From positions 217,882 through 281,881 of the forward strand of contig CM055103.1 of assembly GCA_029204225.1 (NCBI GenBank): a stretch of 64,000 nucleotides of DNA, written 5' to 3'. The notes under the pieces were generated by a model. It saw only the letters and a program-made list of their open reading frames with translations. It did not search any database and was not told where the DNA came from. Position 1 is the first letter of the stretch; every line of letters starts with the position of its first letter. The position numbers and the translations under genes are program-made. Positions 1 through 10,654 of this stretch are shown piece by piece. Source of the DNA: Diphasiastrum complanatum (Eukaryota; Streptophyta; Lycopodiopsida; Lycopodiales; Lycopodiaceae).

Positions 1-619
1 GTATAGACCCAAATCCAAAGTGTATACATGGGACAGGTATCCCGACGAAGTCTGGCATATAATCGATGAAGACATGATCAGTGAGGCAACAACACCGCCC
101 ACTCAAAAACCACAAAAACCTCGGTTACAACATAATAAAATTATTGATACAAAATTAACCGAGCATCAAAAACAGATGCGTGAGAAGCTTAAACAGCCGA
201 TAAAGCCCTTGACTAAGGAGACAGAACTCAAACAATCCGACCAAGCTTCCACGTCCGGTAGAGAATTATCACAGATGATTCCAAAGTTTTCAAAAAAATT
301 TGTCGACCCACCTTTTGATCTTCCACAGAAGTTCAAAGATTTTACACTAGGATGACGTTGTTATCCAGGTTACCACAGCCACATCGGGAAACTACACCCA
401 AGTTTTCGACTCCTTTGAAGGACCTGCTAAAACAATTCCACTAACCTTAAAGATCCCTGACGAGGAGATAGGATCAAATAGTTCATGTTGGTGCACATTT
501 GTCATCAACCCAACTTTCTGATCTGGAAACATTACTCCGCCAATACAGGGATGTATTTGCATGGAATTATACAGAAATGAAAGGAATCCCACCTGAAAAT
601 AGTCATCCATAGGATTCCT

Positions 620-1420
620 TTAGAAGACAATGCAAAGGCTTGTTAGGACTAGACCTTACCGAACTAACTCTGTCTATCGTGAGATGAATGATGAAGATAT
701 TAAGAAAATTGTTGGATGCTAGCTTCATTTATGAAGTTCAACATACTGATTGGGTATCACCATTGTGGTTGTATTCAAGAAAAACGACAAGCTTCGTATT
801 TGTGTCGATCTCAAAACCTTAATGCGGGGGTTACGAAGAAAGACCATTTTTCCTTGTCCTTTAACGACCCAAATATTTGAGGGAAATGAAGGATGCTAAA
901 GCTTTCAGCTTCTTGGATGGAATTCAGCGGTTACTTTCTTGTTCAAATAGCCCCTGAAGATAAACATAAAATGGCCTTTGCAACAGGAGAACGGGGTTTA
1001 TGCTTATAACGTTAGGCCTTTTGGCTTATGCAACGCCCCTTCAACGTTCCAGAGGGTCATGCAACTGGCCCTTCCAAGACCTGTTACACCGGATTGTGGA
1101 GATTTATCTCGGACGGATCTGGGTGTACACTCCTCTGCAGCTATGCACCTTGACGCACTGGAGAAAATCTTCATTCACTGTCGTAGATTTGGAATTTCAC
1201 TAAACTCTAATAAATGCCAAATATGGTTACCCATGGGGTCGTTACCTGTGCATATAATATCAAAAGACGGTATTTCTATCGACTCGTCAAAAATCAAGGT
1301 TATAGTCGAAATGCCCTTACCTGCAACAGTGAAGGAAGTATATGTCTTCCTCGATCATATCAATTATTATCGCATCTTTATAATCGGACTATGCCGGCAA
1401 GGCACGTCTCGTTTATTTAG
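620..1420 (+). pseudogene. gypsy reverse transcriptase, degenerate
   Basis: Pieces in three frames match the gypsy RT order: an RPYRTNSVY-like start near 640, a WVSP segment near 750, LRICVDL near 800, then an intact VRPFGLCNAPSTFQRVM block near 1010-1060. This last block normally precedes the YxDD catalytic box. Near 1095-1120 the expected YLDD reads IYLGR, so the catalytic aspartates are lost. The downstream SLNSNKC and FLDHINYYRIFI pieces correspond to the RT thumb and connection. The reading is from recognisable motifs, not an alignment. Confidence 0.8.
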
Positions 1421-1422
1421 TT

Positions 1423-1765
1423 GTGGTAGATCCTCACTGGATCGACAAAACGATTAAAGCCTTTGAGGAATTGAAAACAAGCCCTCATGATGGCTCCCAT
1501 ACTCCGCTCGCCAGATTACACGAAAAGGAATTCCATGTGCATATTGACGCAAGTAAGTATGCCATTGGAGGTTTTCTTGCACAACTGGACAAGTATGGCA
1601 AAGACTTCTCCATACGTTTCTTGAGCAGGCAATTGGTGCCTGCTGAAGTAAACTATACAACCACTGAGAGAGAAGCATTGGCGATGGTCTATGTTGTACA
1701 ACAACTAAGACATTATTTATTAGGCCAGACCTTTTGCATTCTACACAGACCATCAAGCCCTACTA
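1423..1765 (+). pseudogene. gypsy RNase H, 5' half
   Basis: The frame carries an RNase H start with HVHIDASKYAIGGFLAQ (first catalytic Asp), then RFLSRQL and an NYTTTEREALAMVYVVQQLRHYLLG segment with the second acidic residue. A frameshift near 1740 leads into a TDHQALL motif at 1747-1765, which is cut exactly at the nested insertion. The sequence resumes at 3439. Confidence 0.85.
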
Positions 1766-3438
1766 CAAGAATTGCCGCGATTTCCGACGGGGATTTTCGA
1801 CGTGAAATCACGTTTTAATTTTTTTTTTGAATCGATGTGGGCGTCAAAAAATGCGTCGCATTTAAAATCCGTCGGAATCCGACGCCAAGCCCAAAACTGG
1901 CCACCGGTCGGTAAAAACAAACCGGAGAACATGCCATGTGGACGTTAGATTTCGATGGCCTGGCCACGTGGATGTCGGAATCCACGTGAAAAAAACATGA
2001 AAAAAAAAAAAATCTGCCACGTGGACATCGGATTCCGAGGTCCACATGGCGAGGCCATCATAATCCGATGTCCACATGGAAAAAAAATGAAATTTTCTTT
2101 TCCTGCCACGTGGACATCACTTTTCTTTTTTTCTGCCACGTGGACATCGGATTTCGACATCCACATGGCCAGACCATCGGAATCCGATGTCCACGTGACA
2201 AAAAGAAAACCGTGGCAAAAACCAAACATACACCAATCGACAGGAATTCGAAGTGCATACGAAAAATAAATGATTACGAAAAATGACAGATGAAATGAAC
2301 TGAAAATAGATAAAGCCATACCTATTTCTAAGTGCATATGATGCCTCACTCATGTAGCAACGATGGTAGGCCAGCTCTCCAAAAATCTTGCAAGGAAAAC
2401 TGGGTTCTAACTCAGAGAGCAGAGATAATTAAACACACCATACCCAAGATATCTCAAGCTTCCAATGGAGCTAGTGAGTCAATGGCACTCTTCAAAGTTC
2501 ATTTTGAGTTCTGATTTTCAACAGAAATCCCATCATACCGAGCACGCTTTACTAGCTTTCTCTAGCTGATATCTCATTTTACGTGTATCAGGCAACGATG
2601 GATTACCCTTCATGGCTCGATAGGGAGTAGCAACAAGATAGCCATACTGGATCAATCAGTGAGAAAAAGTGATAGCTCTACATCTTTGATGGTGGAGCTG
2701 GTTATGATCTTCATTCAAACCTCAAGAGCTCTCAGTCTCACACTATTTCACAAAGAACATAACATTAAATCTAAACCCTAAAATTTACAAAGAACATAAT
2801 ATTAAATCAAACTCTTCTATCTATATTTTCTTGCTCTCTCTCATGTCTCTCACACACATCCTTCTCTTCCTCTCTCATTCGCTCATGATCATAAATCACT
2901 AAGACACATATTTGTGTTTAACTACACAAAATATCAATACAAGGAAGATAGTGTACAAGAAAAAGTTACAAAGAAAGAAATCTTAGTTGCACATAACAAA
3001 ACAAAAGAATCGTACTTGGAATGAGACAAATGGAATTAATAGAGTTGAGAAGAAGCGCCAAAATCCGATCTCCAACAATCTCCTGCAAGAATAAAAAATA
3101 AGAAAACCCTAGAAAAATGACGCGGCTTTGAGAATTCGGTCGCAGACGTCGATTTCCGACATCTGTATTATCAGTCGAAATCCGACATCCGCTTTGCGCT
3201 CTTTTTTTCTGGCACGGGCAGGTGACGTCATCCATGTAAAAAGTTGCAGTCCTCCGAAATGGGATGTCGGATTCCGACATTTTTATTGGTCGTCGGAATC
3301 CAATGTCTGTAAAAAAAAAAAATTCTGGCAATTATTATTTTCCGGCAATTTTTTTTTTGTGTGTCGGATTCCGACGGATTATGAAATTTTTTTGAATCCA
3401 TCAGAACCTTGTGTCAAAATCGCTCATTTTGTTGTTGT
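1766..3438. mobile_element. nested non-autonomous DNA element with 9-bp target duplication
   Basis: The RNase H frame leaves at GCCCTACTA (1757-1765) and resumes at GCCCTATTA (3439-3447). This 8/9 match is what a 9-bp target-site duplication would look like, the length typical of Mutator-like elements. Inside both ends lies a perfect 18-bp inverted repeat, AATCCGTCGGAATCCGAC at 1866-1883 and its complement at 3363-3380. Both subterminal regions (1860-2200 and 3120-3400) are packed with variants of TCGGAWTCCGA, and the left one also with CCACGTGGACAT. The extreme ends are only weakly inverted (GCGATTT near each). No transposase frame is present, so it is probably a deleted derivative. Superfamily is inferred, not shown. 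Confidence 0.65.
1866..2200. repeat. left subterminal repeat cluster (CCACGTGGACAT / TCGGATTCCGA)
   Basis: The 12-mer CCACGTGGACAT or its near complement recurs in both orientations (about 1970, 2018, 2075, 2107, 2138, 2160, 2190), usually followed by TCGGATTCCGA. The cluster looks like an array of transposase-binding sites; its CACGTG cores are also G-box palindromes. The right end (3120-3400) has the TCGGAWTCCGA part only. Confidence 0.7.
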
Positions 3439-3447
3439 GCCCTATTA

Positions 3448-3911
3448 TATATCGTTAATAAATCCTGTAAAACGGGACGATAGCTCGATGGCTGTTGATA
3501 CTAGAGGAATTTAATTTCCGCGTAGTCGTTCGGAAAGGGACCCAACATTTCATGGCGGATCACCTTTCCCGACTACCGAGTGCCAAAAACGCAACTGCAC
3601 CAGTCAACGATGATCTCCCTGATGCATGCCTTTTTCAGATTGATGCTACACCATTATGGGTTGAGGAGATCACTCAGTTCCTAACAACAGGCAGAATCAA
3701 AGAAGGCCTGATTACGATGGCAAAAAGAAAATTCTTGTTAAAAGCAACGTCCTTTCAGTTAATAGCAGGACAACTTTACAAACGGGACGTTGACGGTATA
3801 ATTCGACGATGTGCTCATGAATCTGAGATACGACCTATCATATCTCAGGCTCATGAAGGCATTGGCAGCAGCCACTTTTCTGCTAAAGCCACAACTAAGA
3901 TTATCCTTTGA
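3448..3911 (+). pseudogene. gypsy RNase H end and integrase zinc finger
   Basis: After the insertion the frame gives ARWLLILEEFNF, then HFMADHLSRLPS, the conserved RNase H to integrase junction of gypsy elements. A spacer of about 80 residues follows, then RRCAHESEIRPIISQAHEG and HFSAKATTKI, the two His of the integrase HHCC finger. The two Cys (CDVCQWAKKN) lie just past the stop, near 3960. Confidence 0.85.
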
Positions 3912-3947
3912 GTAGGATTGTGGTGGCCATCTTTGTTTAAGGGTTTG

Positions 3948-4727
3948 TTGTCATTAAAGCGTGTGATGTCTGTCAATGGGCAAAGAAAAATACCAAAGTA
4001 GACTTCACGTCACTGACTCTCATTATAGAAGGTGAAGCCTTCCATAAGTGGGAAATTGACTTTGTTGGACCAATCAGTCCAGCCACAAAACATACCCAAG
4101 CTCGTTACATCCTCATAGCCACAGATTACGCCACTAAGTGGGTTGAGGCTCGAGCAACGAAGGATGCCAACGCAAAAACAGTCGCGCGTTTTCTTTACGA
4201 AAATATTATTACACGTTTTGGCTGTCCATAGAGCTCATTAGTGATCGCGGCACACATTTTTTAAATGCTGTCATTGATAACCTCCTACGTCATCACCTTG
4301 TCGTTCACAGAAAAAGTACACCGTACTATCCTCGATGTAATGGCCAGGTTGAATCAACTAACAAGACAATATGTAAAATTTTGACCAAGATAGTTGAAAC
4401 CAGTCGCTCTAATTAAGAAACAAAACTTTTTTCAGCTATCCGGGCTTACTGCACTACCCGGAAGAAAGCCACTCAAGAGGCGGTAATGCCTGTAGAATTT
4501 TTAGTACCGTCGCTAAGAGTCATGGAAGCCTTTTCAACAGATCTCTGTGAAAAAGCTGCAATCGAACAACAAGTCAAAACCAGGCTATTTACGTTAACCC
4601 AGTTATGCGAGACGAGACTAATATCTTACCACGCACAACTAGTTAACAAACGACGCCAAAAAGCCTGGCATGACCGTCACCTAGGCAATAAAGATCTACA
4701 CTTAGGTGACCAGGTGCTTCTTGTATA
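3948..4727 (+). pseudogene. gypsy integrase core and C-terminus, broken
   Basis: Three frames together carry the DDE integrase: WEIDFVGPI (first Asp, near 4050), SDRGTHFLNAVI (second Asp, near 4240) and GQVESTNKTICKIL (Glu, near 4345). A stop or shift separates each. The last piece (4486-4727) has the usual C-terminal ending with RRQKAWHDRHL and LGDQVLLV. Confidence 0.85.
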
Positions 4728-4801
4728 AATAAAAAATTGATATTGGTAGTTTTGAATAGATAGTTAAAAGTTACAACAAATTAGATTGATAGTTTTTGCT
4801 C

Positions 4802-4877
4802 AACATGGTTTTAGTTGATTTTGTTTGAGGGGATGTTTAAAATTGTTCAACATGGTTTTAGTTGATGTTGTTTGAGA
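4802..4877. repeat. 46-bp tandem duplication
   Basis: CAACATGGTTTTAGTTGAT followed by TTGTTTGAG occurs at about 4802 and 4848. A third, partial copy (GAGAGGATGTTAAAACTTG) continues at 9401, on the far side of the copia insertion, showing that the retroelement landed inside the repeat. Confidence 0.75.
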
Positions 4878-4878
4878 G

Positions 4879-5576
4879 TGTGAAAGTACTGTACTTTAGG
4901 ACCATAAATGGATCTACAAAAGATCCACAAGAGTGATAGGATGCTTGCTTAACAATCTATCAAAAAACTAGACACAAAAAAGTTGATCTAGATTGGCAAT
5001 TTGACAAACAACAAGCATTAACAATCAAAAGCATTGATAAACATTGAAATCCGAGCCCACACATGTGTAATACAGGCTGTAGTACGGACTTCAACCTGAG
5101 AAACAAGTAGAAATTGATTTGGTTTCATTTGGATCACAAAAACTCAATGTACATAGTGAACTAGCTTGAGATTGCCAATGAGCTCCAAAAATTTTCTATC
5201 TTCTCACTATGGAGAGAGGGGATACATAGCAAATTCGACTTCCTTCTTGAAGTTAGGTGGATTTCCAGCATGTAATAAGGAAGTTAACTCACTTTCCTTG
5301 ACCTAAATGAAACCCTAGTCTATTTCCTAGAGTTATGCTTGGTAGGTAGCTAGTTGGTCAAATTTTCACCTTAAACTTAGGTGTAGGTCCTATAAAGTAG
5401 GGATGACCACCAAATAGACATGACCAACTCTCTTGACTTGACCTAACATACATTAGGATGGGTTTCCCACGTGGCATCATGGCCTCACATGTGTGGGACC
5501 CACTTGTGTACACAATTTACACTATTCTACATGGTTTTTGATCAAGCTAGATTTGCCAATTTTTGGCAATTCTTCA
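4879..5576 (-). repeat. 3' LTR of the RT-less copia element
   Basis: It begins TGTGAAAGTACTG and ends CAATTCTTCA on the plus strand, giving TG...CA termini on the element strand. Apart from a few substitutions and a 1-bp indel it matches 8700-9398. A purine-rich tract (GAGGAGGAGTG on the minus strand, 5577-5590) adjoins it internally, as expected for plus-strand priming. Confidence 0.92.
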
Positions 5577-5788
5577 CACTCCTCCTCAAATTTAGCTTGA
5601 TCTATCTACAACTCTCTTGCTAGATGAATGAATGCTTTTGGAAGTATCTAAAAAATCCAGCTACAAACAAGGAACTTTTGAGACTCCAATAGAGAATGAT
5701 GTCCATGAAGGATCTTTCACCACCTCTTAGAGGATCCCTTACAAGATGTTCCATAAATGTGTCTATATACATGTAGCACACTTCAAAA

Positions 5789-6874
5789 CTAAACATCATG
5801 CCAAGCCATCGATTCCAAGGCATTTTGTGCACTTGAAGATACGTCAATTAAAGTTTTAAGTGCATAAATAATGTTGCCAAAGACAACTTGCCTTGCTTGA
5901 TCCATATGATTGAGCCTTGATGGCTCCATCTTGATACTCAAGGTTCTTCTTGGAGTCCTCGGGTCTTGAGCTTGATCCTCCACTTGACTTGACTCCAAAA
6001 CATCAATGAATTTTTTAAGGTGTTGATCCAAAGGTGCTTCTTCAAGTTTACAGATCTTCCACTCTTGAAAGATCACATTTCCACCATTGACAAATTCTTT
6101 GGTTGAAAACAAGTAGATTCTACAATCTCTACTTGAAGAGCAAAACACTACCATTATTCCTATCATTGAAATAGGACAATCTTTGGTCCTTACATTGGAA
6201 TGATCATGCACAAAGCATGTGGACACAAAGATTTCCAAAGCAAATGATGTTTCATCTTTTATGACTCTATTCAAACTATTACAAAAATAGTTATCCAATG
6301 AAATTGCTTTATCAACAACAAATGTAGATTTAAAAGCATCCCATTTCATTGTCTTGTCATACAAAGTAATAAACACCATGGATTTTAAAGATAAGAAACA
6401 AGTCACCTCATGTCTACTACTACTTTCTAAAAAGTATTCAAAGATAGTAGCCTCTCCAATGCTCACCACCCTTGCAAGATGCACACTTGAATGGACAATT
6501 TGCATGCAATTTGATGACTCGGCCATTGTCATTGAGGACTTCTTTGGAACTCTCATGCTTTGAGGCTGATCCTCAAGATCTTCCTCCTTTTGATGCTCCT
6601 CCTCAATGCAAGCAAGATCACACTTTGCCAAGATCTCCTCCTTTGCCAAGCTCATTCTTTCAAAAGCAACACTAGCTTCCAACTTAAACAATCTTCCATG
6701 TTTAAATCCCTTTGCAATGCAAATATCATTCTTCAAGATGAAGCAAACACCATGCTTAAAGTGGACATCCAAACCACTTTCTAAGAGTAGACCAACACTA
6801 AGCATATTCTTGGTGATTGATGGTACATAAAGGACATTTTCTAGATCCATGCATTTTGAGGAATCTAGACACAA
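5789..6874 (-). CDS. long ORF of rearranged copia pol (361 aa)
   Basis: The start continues a copia protease tail: ENVLYVPSITKNMLSVGLLL and GRLFKLE are the standard end of the protease and gag-pre-integrase linker. After about residue 80 the protein leaves the copia order. Its middle is an acidic, unrecognised stretch. Near residues 225-280 a segment with GIMVVFCSSSRDCRIYLFSTKEFV resembles the integrase C-terminal block (normally FVGYSSxSKGYRLYxP), and the end has an EPSRLNHMDQA piece like the usual start of RT. The integrase core and the whole RT are missing, yet the frame stays open for over 1 kb. It may be chance or a selected non-autonomous product. Confidence 0.6.
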   Translation of the reverse strand: MCLDSSKCMDLENVLYVPSITKNMLSVGLLLESGLDVHFKHGVCFILKNDICIAKGFKHGRLFKLEASVAFERMSLAKEEILAKCDLACIEEEHQKEEDLEDQPQSMRVPKKSSMTMAESSNCMQIVHSSVHLARVVSIGEATIFEYFLESSSRHEVTCFLSLKSMVFITLYDKTMKWDAFKSTFVVDKAISLDNYFCNSLNRVIKDETSFALEIFVSTCFVHDHSNVRTKDCPISMIGIMVVFCSSSRDCRIYLFSTKEFVNGGNVIFQEWKICKLEEAPLDQHLKKFIDVLESSQVEDQAQDPRTPRRTLSIKMEPSRLNHMDQARQVVFGNIIYALKTLIDVSSSAQNALESMAWHDV

Positions 6875-6894
6875 AGAGATGGTGCCAACACCAT

Positions 6895-7195
6895 CTATCC
6901 TACACTCTTCATCATTTGCAGTAAAGACAAAATTTTTAGCAACACTGAGTCTTTTTCACAAGACATGTGGGAGCTAGCCCCACTGTCGGTCCACCAATTG
7001 TCTCTTGAATTGCCATTGCTTGTTGGTGAGGATGTAGATGCCATCAAGAATACATCTACTTCATCTTCCTTCTCCTCCTTTGCAAGGTTTCCTTGTTTGT
7101 CCTCCTCCACACGTGCTCTTAGCCTCTTGTAGCATTCAGATGCATAATGCCCCTTCCTTCCACAAAAGAAGCATTTATGCTTTTACTTGTCCTTT
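6895..7195 (-). pseudogene. copia gag zinc knuckle and protease start
   Basis: On the minus strand near 7140-7190 a CFFCGRKGHYASECY segment gives a CX2CX4HX4C zinc knuckle, the nucleic-acid-binding end of gag. The frame then breaks and an ORF (7110-6895) carries WWTDSGASSHMSC, the retropepsin active site (DSG). The protease continues in another frame into the 361-aa ORF. Confidence 0.85.
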
Positions 7196-7351
7196 GAGCT
7201 TGATGCATCATCCTCTTCTTTGGCCTCCTTTGGATGCTTCTTCTTTCCATTGATCTTATTTTTGCCCTTGAATGAGAAATTGGCTTTCTCATCACCATCC
7301 TGCAATGACAAGGAACTCATCCTAGATTTTGCATGGAGCATCCTACACTCT

Positions 7352-7933
7352 TCAGCAACTAATACACTGTGAAGTTTTTTCTATAGTTGGCAAAGTGTCT
7401 TGGATGGCAAAACTTTGGACCAAATTTGCAAAGTCATCTCCTAGACCATTAAGGACAATTTGTACAAGCTCTCCATCATGAATCTTCTCTCCAATGGAAG
7501 CCAACTCCCTATTTAGAGACTTGATTCTAAGTACATAATCTTGTGCACTCTCCTCACTTCTCCTCATGCTTTGCAAAATTTGATTTCTAAGCATAAGAAC
7601 TCTAGAAGTGTTGCTAGACTCATAGATTGATTTTAAAGACTCCCAAGCCTCTTTAGCATTAGTACAAGCTGATACTTCTCTCAACAAATCATTGCTCACA
7701 TTCATCTTCACACAATGAAGTGCAAGCCTAGATCTCTTCTTGTATCTAGCTAACTCCTGTGCACCTAGAGGTTCATCTTCATCTTCAATCAAGAACTCAT
7801 AAAGGTCTTGGAGCACTAAGAGTGACTCCATTCTAACCTTCCAAATAGCATAATTTGTAGAATTCAACCTCTCACTAGCTTCTAGAAGGTATGCTCCAGC
7901 AGATCCCATCTTACTAGTGACTTCTACAAACAA
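7352..7933 (-). CDS. copia gag polyprotein N-terminus (UBN2-type)
   Basis: The 193-aa frame starts with a short leader, then LLEASERLNSTNYAIWKVRM, the hallmark opening of plant copia gag. It goes on through LHCVKMNVSNDLLREV, AKEAWESL and an RVLMLRNQIL to LVQIVLNGL region. Gag packages the RNA in virus-like particles in the cytoplasm. The frame ends early, before the zinc knuckle, so this copy is probably defective. The start lies about 750 bp downstream of the primer site, normal for this group. Confidence 0.85.
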   Translation of the reverse strand: MFVEVTSKMGSAGAYLLEASERLNSTNYAIWKVRMESLLVLQDLYEFLIEDEDEPLGAQELARYKKRSRLALHCVKMNVSNDLLREVSACTNAKEAWESLKSIYESSNTSRVLMLRNQILQSMRRSEESAQDYVLRIKSLNRELASIGEKIHDGELVQIVLNGLGDDFANLVQSFAIQDTLPTIEKTSQCISC

Positions 7934-7939
7934 GAAATA

Positions 7940-8240
7940 GATTTGATTGACTTGAAACTCACAAAGGTCTCACACTTGCAGTGTTTCACTCAAATTTGAT
8001 TTCTAATCCAACAAATGGACTTATAATCACAGTTCTATCACTCCCTCACAAAGCTGGAATGAAGATAAGATGAAGTGAAAACTTCTTTCATACAATGGAT
8101 TTGATTGTCTCTAGAAACTCACTAAGGTCTCTCTCTTGTAGTTTTTCACTCAAATTAGATTTCTAATCCAACAAATGGACTTATAATCTCAGTTCTAACA
8201 CTCCCTCACAAAGTTGGAATGAAGATAAGATGATGTGAAA
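7940..8240. repeat. 141-bp tandem duplication in the copia leader
   Basis: About 7940-8080 and 8099-8240 share over 85 percent identity (both run from GATTTGATTG to GATGNNGTGAAA, with a common CTAATCCAACAAATGGACTTAT core). It lies between the primer site and gag. Confidence 0.8.
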
Positions 8241-8686
8241 TCTACTTACAATCAAATCTTGCCAAATTTGGCTATTTTTGGACAAAAAAATGACTTAATC
8301 TCTTTCTTCCTTCTTGGTGTACTTTTAAGACCTGTTTTTAACCTTAATAGGACTTGAACTCAGCCTAGATTAATTAGATTCCATGAAACAAATTCAAATC
8401 TAATCAATGGCAAATGATCTTGGTAGATTATCCTAGGATCTCCACCAAAATTACACCAATAGCTCACAAATTGAATTTTTTTGAATCAAATGAATACCAT
8501 GCATTAAATGCAGGTTCAGATGTGCCCACACATGTGGACAGTACGGATTTGGACCCCTACCAAGTTTGGGATCAAATCTCCTCACCAAAATCAAGATTCT
8601 AGCTTGCCCTCTCAATACTAGTTTTTAGCACCAAAACTTGCTAAAAATGGATTTGCATTAGATCAATGGCTTATGCTCTTGTACTT

Positions 8687-8699
8687 GGCTCTGATACCA
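8687..8699 (-). other. primer-binding site, initiator-Met tRNA
   Basis: The minus strand reads TGGTATCAGAGCC directly after the 5' LTR, complementary to the 3' end of plant initiator methionine tRNA. This fixes the element's orientation and the LTR boundary at 8700. Confidence 0.93.
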
Positions 8700-9398
8700 T
8701 GTGAAAGTACTGTACTTTAGGACCATAAATGGATCTACAAAAGATCCACAAGAGTGATAGGATGCTTGCTTAACAATCTATCAAAAAACTAGACACAAAA
8801 AAGTTGATCTAGATTGGCAATTTGACAAACAACAAGCATTAACAATCAAAAGCATTGATAAACATTGAAATCCGAGCCCACACATGTGTAATATAGGCTG
8901 TAGTACGGACTTCAACCTGAGAAACAAGTAGAAATTGATTTGGTTTCATTTGGATCACAAAAACTCAATGTACATAGTGAACTAGCTTGAGATTGCCAAT
9001 GAGCTCCAAAAATTTTCTATCTTCTCACTATGGAGAGAGGGGATACATAGCAAATTCGACTTCCTTCTTGAAGTTAGGTGGATTTCCAGCATGTAATAAG
9101 GAAGTTAACTCACTCTCCTTGACCTAAAATGAAACCCTAGTCTATTTCCTAGAGTTATGCTTGGTAGGTAGCTAGTTGGTCAAATTTTCACCTTAAACTT
9201 AGGTGTAGGTCCTATAAAGTAGGGATGACCACCAAATAGACATGGCCAACTCTCTTGACTTGACCTAACATACATTAGGATGGGTTTCTCACGTGGCATC
9301 ATGGCCTCACATGTGTGGGACCCACTTGTGTACACAATTTACACTATTCTACATGGTTTTTGATCAAGCTAGATTTGCCAATTTTTGGCAATTCTTCA
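8700..9398 (-). repeat. 5' LTR of the RT-less copia element
   Basis: Near-identical partner of 4879-5576 with the same TGTGAAAGTACTG and CAATTCTTCA ends. It should carry the element promoter, but no clear TATA box is evident. Confidence 0.92.
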
Positions 9399-9403
9399 TA
9401 GAG

Positions 9404-9654
9404 AGGATGTTAAAACTTGAAAGATTATATCACAATTTTATCGATTAGTAACGTTTTACATCGTACACAAAAACATGAGAAAGAAAATAGTCTATGTTGG
9501 GTTGATTATTACTTCACAAGTGATTGTCAAAATGTGATTTCATTGAACGGTGAGTTTGCAAATGACTTTGTAACATGATAAGTTTAATATGATATAGATT
9601 TGTTAAAAATGAAGTTATTACATGATGTAGTGAAAAGCAACAACTTGATTGCTC
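9404..9654. other. no gene seen; AT-rich spacer
   Basis: Only short frames and no recognisable repeat. It continues the locus that was split by the copia insertion. Confidence 0.5.
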
Positions 9655-9865
9655 AAAGCCACAAGTTGCCTATAGATTATATGCAAGTTTGAGTCTACTA
9701 AAAATCAACTTCTATAGTTTCCCACACTTTCCAAAAGTGTTTATTCAAATGCTTTTAGACTAATATAACTTTAAAAAGTCAAACTAAGTCTAATATAAAA
9801 ATTGGCCTCAATTGCCAAATATACAAATATGACCAGAATAATAAAACTAGGAGAAATCTTTCACA
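9655..9865 (-). repeat. copia LTR fragment
   Basis: The block with GCTTTTAGACTAATAT, AAAAGTCAAACT and TTGGCCTCAATT, ending in CTTTCACA, recurs at 33815-33964 and partly at 44815-44891. At those places it borders copia RNase H, which identifies it as the start of a minus-strand LTR. Confidence 0.7.
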
Positions 9866-10030
9866 AGTATTGGCTCAAAAACAATCCGATTAAGTTGGTT
9901 TGTTTTTTTTAATATGTTTGTGGATTCTTTTTCAAGGGTCGATGTACACAAAACAAGAACTATGTTTGTTTGTAAAAATTTATCGAAAAGTATACTAGCT
10001 GAGCTTATGGATGAAGGCTAGGATAAGAAA

Positions 10031-10292
10031 TCAAATGTAGATATATCTTCTCTCCAAAAAATCTTTCGGCAAAGATGCTTCAATTCTAAGTGCTTTGGCG
10101 CACACACAAGGATCTATTCTTCCTCTCGGCCACCCCATTTTGGGAAGGGAAATAGGCACAAGAGAACTCCCTTTTGATGTCTTCTTTCTCACAAAATTCA
10201 TAAAATTTGTTGGATATATATTCACCACCTCCATTACACCTCAAAGCTTTGATCTTGTTAGACATGTTTCCACCCAAGGGCTTGCAGAACAT
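10031..10292 (-). pseudogene. copia integrase core fragment
   Basis: Two overlapping frames give NGGGEYISNKFYEFCEKE, then IKREFSCAYFPSQNGVAERKNRSLC, the conserved second half of the copia integrase core with its Glu. The usual SDNGGEY reads CNGGGEY, so the second catalytic Asp is lost. Little else of the element survives between this and the LTR fragment. Confidence 0.85.
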
Positions 10293-10654
10293 GCTCGAGT
10301 ATTCTATATTGAAGCATATTTATGTGACCTAACATTCACCATAGTAATTGTTTCGAGTCATCTCAGCACTTTCCAAAATATCATGTAGTAAATGACTACA
10401 ACTAGCTTAGAGATACAAGACTCCGATGTCATTGTGACTCTATTATCGAGTCTGCCTGAAACCTATGAAAATTGGGTCATGGCAGTTTCGATCCAAAGGC
10501 ATCTAACTCTATCAAGAGTAATCTCATTACTTCTACAAGAAGAAATCAGAATATCAACTTCCTCCTTAGGCTCGAAATCGGATCCACAAGCACTATATTC
10601 AAAAATAAAAAGTTCAGATCCAAAAAAAAGAGCAATATGGAGCCAAGGTCAAAT

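Larger units (their letters stand above)
1..4727 (+). mobile_element. Ty3/gypsy retrotransposon remnant (pol), interrupted
   Basis: Gypsy-order pol domains run left to right: RT-like (about 620-1420), RNase H (1423-1765 and 3448-3590), integrase HHCC finger (3800-3990), integrase core (4040-4430) and integrase tail (4486-4727). Many stops and frameshifts break the frame, so the copy is dead. The window edge cuts its 5' end and no LTR is recognisable next to it. A 1.67-kb element sits inside the RNase H region. The leading ORF (20-355) is a polar linker, rich in Pro, Lys and Gln, with no catalytic motif. Confidence 0.85.
4879..9398 (-). mobile_element. complete-ended Ty1/copia element lacking reverse transcriptase
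   Basis: Two LTRs of 698 and 699 bp, differing at only a few sites, flank a 3.1-kb interior read on the minus strand. Order: 5' LTR (8700-9398), primer site, duplicated leader, gag, zinc knuckle, protease, then a long ORF. GAGAG at 4874-4878 and at 9401-9405 (after a 2-bp TA) fits a 5-bp target duplication. No RT or RNase H motif (YVDD, ADIxTK) can be found. The element must therefore have moved, if at all, with helper enzymes. Similar LTRs imply relatively recent insertion. Confidence 0.9.

Noticed and set aside
1955-2353. Overlapping frames in the CCACGTGG repeat cluster
   Set aside because: Frames on both strands arise from inverted repeats without stops; no protein motif.
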